This document shows, piece by piece, positions 7,973 through 16,062 of a stretch of DNA of 64,000 nt. The stretch is from an uncultured Bacteroides sp. (GTDB lineage Bacteria > Bacteroidota > Bacteroidia > Bacteroidales > Bacteroidaceae). The notes beneath the pieces are model-generated. The model saw nothing but the letters and a program-made list of their open reading frames with translations. It searched no databases and was not told where the DNA came from. Positions within the stretch are counted from its first letter, which is position 1. Each line of letters starts with the position of its first letter. Position numbers and translations under genes: made by a program. The DNA is taken from assembly GCA_949289265.1 (NCBI GenBank), contig CASENE010000076.1:60566-124565 (forward strand). The letters run 5' to 3'.

Positions 7973-9844
7973 ATGAACAAATACTTTATTTCTCTTGTCT
8001 GCCTGTTGTGCCTGTTGCCCGGAGGCTTGCAAGCTCAGTGGAAGCCTTTCCGTTTTGCGCAGTTGACAGACCTGCATCTTCGGGGAGGGAATGCGAACCC
8101 AACGGAAGACTTGCTGCGCTCGGTGGCGCAAATCAATGCTACGGACAGTCTGGATTTCGTATTGGTGACGGGCGACCTGACCGACGAGGGCGACCGCGAG
8201 AGTCTGGAGCATGTCAAGGCCACCCTCGACCTGCTGAAGGTGCCTTATCACATCATCCTGGGCAACCACGAGACCAAGTGGAGCGCATCGGGTTGCACGG
8301 CTTTCAGCCAAGTGTTCGGGGGCGATCGTTTTGCTTTCGAGCACAATGGAATCTTGTTCCTGGGGTTTAACTCGGGGCCGCTGATGCGTATGGCCGACGG
8401 ACACGTGGCTCCGCAGGATATCACCTGGATGCGCGAACAACTGGCCCAGGCCGGGACGGAGAAGCCCGTCATCCTGGTGACGCACTATCCCGTGCAGGAG
8501 GGAGACGTGGACAACTGGTACGACGTGACAGATGCCGTGCGGCCCTACAACATCCGCCTGTTTATCGGCGGACACTATCACCGCTGCCTGCAACTGGCCT
8601 ACGACGGTATTCCCGGCGTGTTGATGCGCAGCAATCTGCGCGACAAGGACGGCAAGTCCGGTTATGGCATCTACGAGGTGACACCGGACTCCATCGTGGT
8701 ATATACGCAACGGGTGGGTGAGCCCAAGAAGCGTTGGGCGGCCTATTCTTTGCATGCTTCGTATTACGACCGGCAGGGCAAGGCCGATAAGTATCCCGAC
8801 TTTTCCGTCAACCGCGAATATCCGCAGGTGAAGGAAGCCTGGCTGCTGCACACGGGTACGGGCATCTACAGTTCGCCTGCCGTGGAGGGCGACCGGGTGT
8901 TCGTGGGCGACGACCTGGGCCGCCTGACGGCTTATTCCTTGCGGAAGGGGAAGAAACTGTGGAGCTTCGAGGCCGGGCAACGCATCGTAGGCACGCCCGC
9001 TGCAGCCGAAGGAGTGGTGGTGTTTGGTTCGGCCGACTGTCGCATCTATGGCTTGAATGCCGAAGACGGACAGTTGTTGTGGACGATAGAGGCTGGAGAG
9101 CCCGTGCTTGGTGCAGTGACCATCGCCGACGGCACGGCCTACATCGGCGACAGCGACCATACCCTGCGTGCCATCGACTTGCATAGCGGCCGGGTGCACT
9201 GGGCGTATACAGGCGTGAAAGGCTACATTGAGACCAAACCGCTGGTGACGGCGGACAAAGTTATCTTCGGGGCGTGGGACAATACGCTCTATGCCTTGAA
9301 CCGTGCCGACGGAAGCCTGCTGTGGAAGTGGGAGAACGGACTGCCGGGCATGCACTATTCGCCGGCAGCCGTATGGCCGGTGGCTGCTCACGGCAAGGTG
9401 TTCATCAGCGACCCCAAGCGCGCGCTGACGGCCATTGACCTGGAGACGGGGCGCACCGTGTGGCGCACGTTCCGTTCGCAGGTGCGCGAGACGGTGGCCC
9501 TTTCGGCCGACAGTAGCCGCATCTATAGCAAGACCATGAACGACAGCATCGTGGCTTATGCCGCCGAGGGCGAGGTGCCCCGGCAGGTGTGGGCCTCGAA
9601 CGTGGGCTTTGGCTACGAGCACGCGCCTTCCATGCCGGCTGAACAAGACGGAGTGGTGTATGGCAGCACCAAGGGCGGGCTCATCTTTGCCCTGGAGGCC
9701 AAGACCGGACGCGTGTTGTGGAAGCATAAGGTGGGCAATTCGCTCATCAGCACCGTGGTGCCGTTGCCGGGAGGACGGGTGTTGTTCACGGCTACCGGCG
9801 GCGAGGTGGGGATGCTGAAGGCGCCGGTACGGCTGAAAGACTGA
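7973..9844 (+). CDS. Exported metallophosphoesterase fused to a PQQ-type beta-propeller
   Basis: 623 residues with a signal peptide (about 1-21). The N-terminal half is a calcineurin-like phosphoesterase with the full set of metal ligands visible: TDLH (33-35), GDLTDEGD (67-74), GNHE (97-100), THYP (170-173) and GGHYH (199-203). From about residue 290 the chain is a PQQ/pyrrolo-quinoline-type propeller, with repeats of the form GxLLWxxExG and TAYIGDSDHTLRAID. It lies 17 nt after the amidase gene. A periplasmic phosphodiesterase or phosphatase with a propeller for substrate or wall binding is a fair reading. Its part in peptidoglycan salvage is unknown; removal of a phosphodiester-linked polymer is one possibility. 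Confidence 0.85.
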   Translation: MNKYFISLVCLLCLLPGGLQAQWKPFRFAQLTDLHLRGGNANPTEDLLRSVAQINATDSLDFVLVTGDLTDEGDRESLEHVKATLDLLKVPYHIILGNHETKWSASGCTAFSQVFGGDRFAFEHNGILFLGFNSGPLMRMADGHVAPQDITWMREQLAQAGTEKPVILVTHYPVQEGDVDNWYDVTDAVRPYNIRLFIGGHYHRCLQLAYDGIPGVLMRSNLRDKDGKSGYGIYEVTPDSIVVYTQRVGEPKKRWAAYSLHASYYDRQGKADKYPDFSVNREYPQVKEAWLLHTGTGIYSSPAVEGDRVFVGDDLGRLTAYSLRKGKKLWSFEAGQRIVGTPAAAEGVVVFGSADCRIYGLNAEDGQLLWTIEAGEPVLGAVTIADGTAYIGDSDHTLRAIDLHSGRVHWAYTGVKGYIETKPLVTADKVIFGAWDNTLYALNRADGSLLWKWENGLPGMHYSPAAVWPVAAHGKVFISDPKRALTAIDLETGRTVWRTFRSQVRETVALSADSSRIYSKTMNDSIVAYAAEGEVPRQVWASNVGFGYEHAPSMPAEQDGVVYGSTKGGLIFALEAKTGRVLWKHKVGNSLISTVVPLPGGRVLFTATGGEVGMLKAPVRLKD

Positions 9845-9900
9845 CGGACGTGGGAACTTAACATCGAAGACATAAACAGATAAACTTTATCGAACCGGAT

Positions 9901-11370
9901 ATGAAACGAATCAGTTGCTTCCTGCCCTGCGCGGGAAAAGAACAAGTAGAAGAGACCCTCGAAGGCCTGCGCGCCACGGGATTGGACATGGACATCTTCC
10001 TGATGGCCACAAAGGAAACGGCGGTTGAACTGCCGGGGTGCATCACTTTGCCGGTGGAAGCGCCGCTGAGCAGCCGGACTCTGAAGCAGGTGGCTCAGCA
10101 GGCCACGGGCGACTATACCCTCTTGTATCTCAAGGAGACCACCTTGCGCCTGGGCTATTTTGCCTTGGAGCGCATGATGCAGATCCTGCAAGACTCGGGG
10201 GCGGGCATGGTCTATGCCGACCATTATCAGGTGAGCGAGGGGCGGCAGCGCATTGCCCCCGTCATAGACTACCAGTACGGTTCGCTGCGCGACGACTTCG
10301 ACTTTGGCTCGGTGCTGGTGTTCGACACGGCCCGTCTGCGCGAAGCCGCCGCGTGCATGAAGGCCGACTATCAGTATGCCGGGCTGTATGACCTGCGCCT
10401 GAAGCTGAGCCAGCGTGCCGCCCTGGTGCACATCAACGAATATCTGTACAGCGAGGTGGAGAACGACAACCGCAAGAGCGGAGAGAAAATCTTCGACTAC
10501 GTAGACCCCAAGAACCGCGCGCGCCAGATTGAGATGGAGCAGGCCTGCACGGAACACCTCAAGGAGATAGGCGGATACCTGGCACCTGAGTTTGAACACA
10601 TCGACTTCGGCGAAGGCGATTTTGAATACGAGGCTTCGGTCATCATCCCCGTGCGCAACCGCATCCGCACCATCCGCGACGCTATCCGCTCGGTGCTGTC
10701 CCAGCAGACGGACTTCCGGTTTAACCTCATCGTCATCGACAATCATTCGACCGACGGCACCACCGAGGCCATCGACGAGTTCAAGGCCGACGCGCGCCTC
10801 ATCCACCTTGTCCCCGAACGCGACGACCTGGGCATAGGCGGCTGCTGGAACCTGGGCGTGCACCACCCGAAGTGCGGCAAGTTTGCCGTGCAGCTGGACA
10901 GCGACGACGTCTATAAGGACGAGCACACGCTGGCCACGATGGTGCGGGCGTTCTACGAACAGAACTGCGGCATGGTGGTGGGCTCGTACATGATGACCAA
11001 CTTCGATATGCAGATGATTCCGCCCGGAGTCATCGACCACCGCGAGTGGACGCCCGACAACGGGCGCAACAATGCCCTGCGCATCAACGGGCTGGGAGCG
11101 CCGCGTGCCTTCTATACGCCGATGTTGCGCCGGGTGAAGCTGCCCAACACCAGCTATGGCGAGGACTACGCCCTGGGCCTCAACATCTCGCGCCGTTACC
11201 AGATTGGCCGCGTCTACGACGTAGTCTACCTCTGCCGCCGTTGGGACGACAACTCGGACGCTGCGTTGGACATCACCAAGACCAATGCCAACAACCTCTA
11301 CAAAGACCGCATCCGCACTTGGGAACTGCAGGCGCGCGTGGCTCTGAACAAACAGCGCGCAAACGGCTGA
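9901..11370 (+). CDS. Two-lobed family 2 glycosyltransferase, cytoplasmic
   Basis: 489 residues, no signal peptide or membrane segment. The C-terminal lobe (about 243-489) is a GT-A fold family 2 transferase: ASVIIPVRNRIRTI at 245-258, VIDNHSTDGT at 278-287, and the DSDD metal/nucleotide motif at 333-336. The N-terminal lobe (about 1-235) looks like a second, degenerate GT-A half that keeps DYTLLYLKETTLRLG where the DxD should be, so it lacks the acidic motif. The acceptor and sugar are unknown. It is followed by a tandem-repeat gap and then by the HIT-like DUF4922 gene. The placement inside a murein-salvage cluster is unusual for a biosynthetic transferase. Confidence 0.8.
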   Translation: MKRISCFLPCAGKEQVEETLEGLRATGLDMDIFLMATKETAVELPGCITLPVEAPLSSRTLKQVAQQATGDYTLLYLKETTLRLGYFALERMMQILQDSGAGMVYADHYQVSEGRQRIAPVIDYQYGSLRDDFDFGSVLVFDTARLREAAACMKADYQYAGLYDLRLKLSQRAALVHINEYLYSEVENDNRKSGEKIFDYVDPKNRARQIEMEQACTEHLKEIGGYLAPEFEHIDFGEGDFEYEASVIIPVRNRIRTIRDAIRSVLSQQTDFRFNLIVIDNHSTDGTTEAIDEFKADARLIHLVPERDDLGIGGCWNLGVHHPKCGKFAVQLDSDDVYKDEHTLATMVRAFYEQNCGMVVGSYMMTNFDMQMIPPGVIDHREWTPDNGRNNALRINGLGAPRAFYTPMLRRVKLPNTSYGEDYALGLNISRRYQIGRVYDVVYLCRRWDDNSDAALDITKTNANNLYKDRIRTWELQARVALNKQRANG

Positions 11371-11413
11371 CAGACAGCCGTCTGACAGTTCTCCTATCCT
11401 CCGTTTGCTGGCA

Positions 11414-11501
11414 TAGTAACGCCTGGTTGCGGGGATAGTAATGCCAGGTGGCTGGCGTAGTAATGCCAGGTCGGTAGCGTAGTAACGCCCGGTAGGCAGG
11501 C
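11414..11501. repeat. 22-bp x4 intergenic tandem array (TAGTA family)
   Basis: Four units start at 11414, 11436, 11458 and 11480, each opening TAGTAAYGCC and closing with a G-rich variable half. Units 1-3 carry short complementary arms (GGC...GCC). The array fills most of the 206-bp gap between the glycosyltransferase and DUF4922 genes. The rest of the gap holds a G-rich stretch and the translation start region of DUF4922. The same family recurs at 31753 and 51934. Confidence 0.85.
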
Positions 11502-11576
11502 TTTTTACGGTATTTCATCCCGTCCCCTTTCTCCGTCGGGAAGAGGCGGAGGAGGGGCGGTTAAAATAGGATTTCT

Positions 11577-12524
11577 ATGCAACAGAAAGTAAACGATTTA
11601 TTCACTCGGCAATGGGCCTCCTGGCCTACGGCCCGCGACAACTACGCCGCCCTGTCCGGTGTGCGTGTCAAGACGTTGGACGTGGACGGCATCCCGTACA
11701 AGGTGCAGTTCAATCCCGCCCGCATCGTCTCGTCCGGCGCCAAGGTCGACGACCGCTCCATCCGCGAGCGCCGCTGCTTCCTCTGCGCTGCCAACCGCCC
11801 GGAGCAGCAGGAGGGCATCCCTTTCGGTGGACACTACGACATCCTGATTAATCCCTACCCCATCTTCCCGCGGCACCTCACGATTCCCGATACGGAGCAC
11901 GTGCCCCAGCGCATTGCCTCCCGCTTTGGCGACATGTTGAGGCTGGCGCAGGCCCTGCAGGGATACACCGTCTTCTACAACGGGCCGCGCTGTGGCGCGT
12001 CGGCCCCCGACCACGCGCACTTCCAGGCCGGCAACCGCGGCTTCATGCCCATCGAGCTCACCTGGAGCCGGATGGTGGCCGACAAGGTGGCTACGTGCGG
12101 ACGCTCCTCTACCCTCTACCGGCTGGACGATGCCCCGCGCCGCACGCTGGTGATAGATGCCGCCGACGCGGGCGATGCCGAAAGGCTGTTCCGGGCCGTG
12201 TACGGCTCGATGTCCGTGCCCGAGGGCGACGAGGAGCCGATGATGAACGTCCTGGCCCTGTATGAAGACCTGCGCTGGACGGTATTCATCTTCCCCCGCC
12301 GCAAGCACCGTCCCGCCTGCTATACGGCCGAGGGCGACGCACGCCTGCTCAGCAGTCCCGCCTCCGTCGACCTGGGCGGCGTGTTCATCACGCCGCTGGA
12401 GCAGGATTTCCGGAAAATTACGGCCGCCGACGTCCGGCAGATACTCGGCGAAGTCTGCTACTCGGAAGACGACTTTGCCGACCTGTGCCGCCGCATCCCG
12501 TCCGCACTCGCATCATTGACTTGA
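11577..12524 (+). CDS. DUF4922 protein, HIT-like nucleotidyltransferase/phosphorylase fold
   Basis: 315 residues, cytoplasmic. The motif GASAPDHAHFQAGN (about residues 140-153) is an HxHxQ signature of the HIT/GalT superfamily, and RRCFLCAANRP (about 65-75) gives a CxxC-like turn seen in GalT-type enzymes. DUF4922 proteins are relatives of GDP-hexose phosphorylases and ATP adenylyltransferases, so transfer or release of a nucleotide monophosphate on a sugar phosphate is plausible. It sits between a glycosyltransferase and a SpoIID-like gene. A role in making or recovering a nucleotide-activated sugar would link it to its neighbours, but that is inference. No biochemistry is known to me for this subgroup. 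Confidence 0.75.
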   Translation: MQQKVNDLFTRQWASWPTARDNYAALSGVRVKTLDVDGIPYKVQFNPARIVSSGAKVDDRSIRERRCFLCAANRPEQQEGIPFGGHYDILINPYPIFPRHLTIPDTEHVPQRIASRFGDMLRLAQALQGYTVFYNGPRCGASAPDHAHFQAGNRGFMPIELTWSRMVADKVATCGRSSTLYRLDDAPRRTLVIDAADAGDAERLFRAVYGSMSVPEGDEEPMMNVLALYEDLRWTVFIFPRRKHRPACYTAEGDARLLSSPASVDLGGVFITPLEQDFRKITAADVRQILGEVCYSEDDFADLCRRIPSALASLT

Positions 12525-12551
12525 CACATACCTATTATATACAGAACAGCC

Positions 12552-13895
12552 ATGAATGAACCTTACGTACACGTCGGCATCCTCTTCGAGCCGCAAATAG
12601 AATTTGTGCTGAACGGCACCTATCTGGCCGGCGGCGAACCCGTGGCGGGGAAGCAGACCGCCACCTACGACAACGGCCGCATCCTGTGGAACGGCCGCGT
12701 CTATGACGAACTGCTCTTCGAGCCGCAGGACGAGTCCACTGCTTCGTTCGACCTGCTGGACGTCACCATCGGCATCGGCTTCCACTGGGAGCGTCGGGAA
12801 GACCAGCGCTTTCAGGGCGCGCTGAAAATCATTGTGGAAGACGGCAAGCTGACGGGCATCGACATCGTGCGGGTGGAAGACTACTTGACCAGCGTCATTT
12901 CCAGCGAGATGAGCGCTACGGCTTCGCTGGAGTTGCTCAAGGCCCATGCCGTCATCTCGCGCAGTTGGTTGCTGGCACAGATTGAGAAGGACAAGCAGAT
13001 AAAGGCGTCGCACACGGCCTACACCGCTTCCGAGCAGGCTCCCGGCGAATGCATCAAATGGTACGACCGCGAAGACCACACCCGTTTCGACGTCTGCGCC
13101 GACGACCATTGCCAACGCTATCAAGGCATCACGCGTGCCTCCACCGAGGCCGTCCGCAGGGCCATTGCCGCCACGCGCGGTCAGGTGCTGATGTACGACG
13201 GACAGATTTGCGACGCGCGTTTCTCCAAGTGTTGCGGCGGCGCGTTCGAGGAGTTCCAGTATTGCTGGGAGAACATCCGCCATCCTTACCTGGCCCGTCA
13301 GCTGGACCGGAAGGGCGGCAGTGCCGTCACGGGCAGTCCGGTCGTCGCTTGTCCCGACCTGACCCGGGAGAGCGAGGCCGACCGCTGGATTCGTACCTCG
13401 CCGCCGGCTTTCTGCAACACGACGGACAAGCGCATCCTGTCGCAAGTGCTGAACAACTACGACCAGGAGACCACGGACTTCTATCGCTGGCGGGTGGAAT
13501 ACGGGCAGGACGAGCTGGCCGACCTCATCCGGCGGCGTTCGGGCGTGGACTACGGGCGCATCGTAGACCTGGTGCCCGTGGCGCGCGGCACCAGCGGACG
13601 CCTGTGGAAGCTGAAAATCGTGGGCACCCGGCACACCTGCACCATCGGCAAGGAGCTGGAAATACGCCGCACCCTCTCGCCTTCGCACCTCTACAGTTCG
13701 GCCTTCGTGGTGGACAAGGAAGACATCGGGCCCGACGGCGTGCCGGGACGGTTCGTCCTCACAGGGGCAGGCTGGGGACACGGCGTGGGCCTCTGCCAGA
13801 TCGGGGCGGCCGTGATGGGCGAGCAGGGCTATGCCTACGACACCATCCTGCTGCACTACTACATCGGCGCGTCCATCGAGAAAAGATACGAATAA
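12552..13895 (+). CDS. SpoIID/LytB-domain protein without a signal peptide
   Basis: 447 residues. The SpoIID core is clear: VEDYLTSVISSEM (108-120, with Glu119 at the position of the catalytic Glu), then LLKAHAVISRSWLL, and near the C-terminus GAGWGHGVGLCQIGA and HYYIGASIEKRY. SpoIID-type enzymes are lytic transglycosylases that cut glycan strands already stripped of peptides, or glycan-binding relatives. Unlike the sporulation protein, this one starts MNEPYVHVGILF with no hydrophobic export segment, so it looks cytoplasmic. It lies 27 nt after DUF4922 and 19 nt before ampG. A cytoplasmic role on imported denuded glycan would be unexpected and worth testing. Confidence 0.8.
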   Translation: MNEPYVHVGILFEPQIEFVLNGTYLAGGEPVAGKQTATYDNGRILWNGRVYDELLFEPQDESTASFDLLDVTIGIGFHWERREDQRFQGALKIIVEDGKLTGIDIVRVEDYLTSVISSEMSATASLELLKAHAVISRSWLLAQIEKDKQIKASHTAYTASEQAPGECIKWYDREDHTRFDVCADDHCQRYQGITRASTEAVRRAIAATRGQVLMYDGQICDARFSKCCGGAFEEFQYCWENIRHPYLARQLDRKGGSAVTGSPVVACPDLTRESEADRWIRTSPPAFCNTTDKRILSQVLNNYDQETTDFYRWRVEYGQDELADLIRRRSGVDYGRIVDLVPVARGTSGRLWKLKIVGTRHTCTIGKELEIRRTLSPSHLYSSAFVVDKEDIGPDGVPGRFVLTGAGWGHGVGLCQIGAAVMGEQGYAYDTILLHYYIGASIEKRYE

Positions 13896-13914
13896 CCCCT
13901 TATCAAGCAACGAA

Positions 13915-15846
13915 ATGAAAGATACAGACATCCGACCGCAGGCCCGGGGACGCCGCTCGCCATGGGCATGGATACCCACCCTCTATTTCGCCCAGGGCTT
14001 GCCCTACGTGGCGGTGATGACCATCTCCGTCATCATGTACAAGCGGCTGGGCATGTCGAACACCGACATCGCCCTCTACACCGGCTGGCTGGGACTGCCG
14101 TGGGTCATCAAGCCCTTCTGGAGTCCCTTCGTGGACATCATCAAGACCAAACGCTGGTGGACGCTGGCCATGCAGTGGGTGGTGGCCGTCGCCTTGGCGG
14201 GCATCGCCTTCACGCTGCCCACGTCGTTCTACGTGCAGTTCACCTTCGCCATCTTTATGCTGATGGGTTTTGCCTCGGCCACGCACGACATAGCCGCCGA
14301 CGGCTTCTACATGCTGGCCCTCGACGAGCACGACCAGTCGCTCTACGTGGGCATCCGAAGCACGTTCTACCGCATCGCCACCGTCATGGGGCAGGGCATC
14401 CTGGTCATCCTGGCCGGGTTGATAGAGATGAACTCCGGGCTGGAGCCTGTGCGTCTCCGCGTGGTGGCCGACCCCTCGCTGCCCGCCTCGGCGGCCGTCC
14501 TTCCGCAGGTGACGGCCACAGGGACGGCGACGGACGGGGCTACGCTCTGCTTCCTGAGCAGCGGCGAGACGCTGCAGGCGTCCATACAGGCGCCGGATGC
14601 CGTGGCCGACGGGCGCGGAGGCGAGACCGACTTTGCCGCCTATGCCGCCCTGATGCTCGACTCGGTGAACAACCTGAACGTGCGCAACGGCTTCGTCACG
14701 GGTGCCGTCCGCCAGGCAGGCACGCCCCAGGCCGTCGCGGCCGAAGGGCAGGACAGTCCTTTCCGAGCCTGGCTGCGACGCACCTTCGGCGAGGAACGGC
14801 GGGTGGCTGAAGGGCCGGTGGCCGACAACATCGCCCTGGCCGCCGTGCGCCTCAACCGTCGTCCCGACCCGGGGCAGACCATTGTTCTCAACGTGGAATA
14901 CCGCGGCGGAGACCAAAGCATACGCCTGGAGCAGGCACGGCTGTCGACGCGATTCGAGTTCAGCGAGCGCAACTGGGACCGCCCCGCCTACCTCCTCTTT
15001 CACATCGACCAGAAGCTACAGGCACGCACGGAGGCCACCTTTGTGGGCACTTCGGGCAACATCCCCCTGGCCTGGCTCGTCGTCTTCGTCGTGCTCTCCG
15101 CCTTCTTCTTCCTCGTCGCCCTCTACCACAGCTGGGCCCTGCCCCGTCCCTCGGCCGACAGCGCCCGCCGCGACACCGACGCACGCAGCATCATCCGTGG
15201 CTTCATCGACGCCTTCCGCACCTTCTTCACCAAGCTCCCCCCGGGGCAGACCGTGGCGGCCATCGCCTTCATGCTGCTCTACCGCTTCCCCGAGGCACAG
15301 CTGACCAAGATCATACAGCCCTTCCTTCTCGACCCCGTGGACAAGGGGGGACTGGGACTGACCACCGGCGAGGTGGGCCTCGTCTACGGCACTGTGGGCA
15401 TCATCGGCCTAACGCTGGGCGGCATCGTCGGCGGCCTGTGCGCGGCGCGGGGCGGACTGAAGAAGTGGCTGCACCCCATGGCCTGGAGCATGTCGCTGAC
15501 GTGCCTCACGTTTGTCTACCTGAGCTACGTGCAGGACCATTCGCTCCTGACGGTGAACATCTGCGTCTTCGTCGAGCAATTCGGCTACGGTTTCGGCTTC
15601 ACGGCCTACATGCTCTACCTCATCTATTACTCCGAGGGACGCTTCAAGACGTCGCACTACGCCATCTGCACCGGCTTCATGGCCCTGAGCATGATGCTGG
15701 GCATGGTGGCCGGATGGCTTCAGGAGACCATCGGCTACCGCCACTTCTTCGTCTGGACGATGCTCTGTTGCATCTTTACCGTCGGCGTGGCCATGCTGGT
15801 GAAGGTAGATCCCAACTTCGGCCGCAAGGCTGTTGAGAAATCCTGA
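13915..15846 (+). CDS. ampG: AmpG-like muropeptide permease with a large periplasmic insertion
   Basis: 643 residues from ATG 13915; an in-frame ATG at 13831 lies inside the SpoIID gene and is not used. It is an MFS carrier of the AmpG type: YFAQGLPYVAV at about 24-34, ALYTGWLGLPWVIKPFWSP at 53-71, HDIAADGFYM at 124-133. Import of GlcNAc-anhydroMurNAc or other muropeptides into the cytoplasm is the known role. Between transmembrane segments 5 and 6 is an insertion of about 210 residues (roughly 174-382), polar and placed on the periplasmic side by topology. E. coli AmpG has nothing like it. It ends in a beta-rich stretch before the next helix, as a substrate-capturing domain might. Confidence 0.85.
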   Translation: MKDTDIRPQARGRRSPWAWIPTLYFAQGLPYVAVMTISVIMYKRLGMSNTDIALYTGWLGLPWVIKPFWSPFVDIIKTKRWWTLAMQWVVAVALAGIAFTLPTSFYVQFTFAIFMLMGFASATHDIAADGFYMLALDEHDQSLYVGIRSTFYRIATVMGQGILVILAGLIEMNSGLEPVRLRVVADPSLPASAAVLPQVTATGTATDGATLCFLSSGETLQASIQAPDAVADGRGGETDFAAYAALMLDSVNNLNVRNGFVTGAVRQAGTPQAVAAEGQDSPFRAWLRRTFGEERRVAEGPVADNIALAAVRLNRRPDPGQTIVLNVEYRGGDQSIRLEQARLSTRFEFSERNWDRPAYLLFHIDQKLQARTEATFVGTSGNIPLAWLVVFVVLSAFFFLVALYHSWALPRPSADSARRDTDARSIIRGFIDAFRTFFTKLPPGQTVAAIAFMLLYRFPEAQLTKIIQPFLLDPVDKGGLGLTTGEVGLVYGTVGIIGLTLGGIVGGLCAARGGLKKWLHPMAWSMSLTCLTFVYLSYVQDHSLLTVNICVFVEQFGYGFGFTAYMLYLIYYSEGRFKTSHYAICTGFMALSMMLGMVAGWLQETIGYRHFFVWTMLCCIFTVGVAMLVKVDPNFGRKAVEKS

Positions 15847-15862
15847 TACGGCGGGCGTCCGG

Positions 15863-15950
15863 GGATGAGTCGGCGATTGATGTAGGATGAGACGGCGTCT
15901 GATGTAGGATCACACGCCGTCTGATGTAGGATCACACGGCGTCTCATCCC
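15863..15950. repeat. 22-bp x4 intergenic tandem array (GGATGAG family)
   Basis: Units begin with GGAT at 15863, 15885, 15907 and 15929. Unit 2 reads GGATGAGACGGCGTCTGATG and is a near palindrome; the last unit ends CTCATCCC, completing the dyad. Units 3 and 4 carry a compensating change (GATCACACG). The array occupies the centre of the 216-bp ampG-namZ gap; the remainder is A+T-rich leader just before ATG 16063. Confidence 0.88.
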
Positions 15951-16062
15951 CGATGATACGGCGGTTGAACATGAGTGGCTGATAATCGGACTTGTCTGGC
16001 GCCGCCGACCTGTCCCCGGAGGGATAAGAAAAGATTTTATAATATATAAAGACAGAAAACCT

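Noticed and set aside
13831-13914. Upstream start for ampG inside the SpoIID gene
   Set aside because: The added residues are a frame-shifted reading of the conserved SpoIID C-terminus; ATG 13915 gives the normal AmpG beginning.
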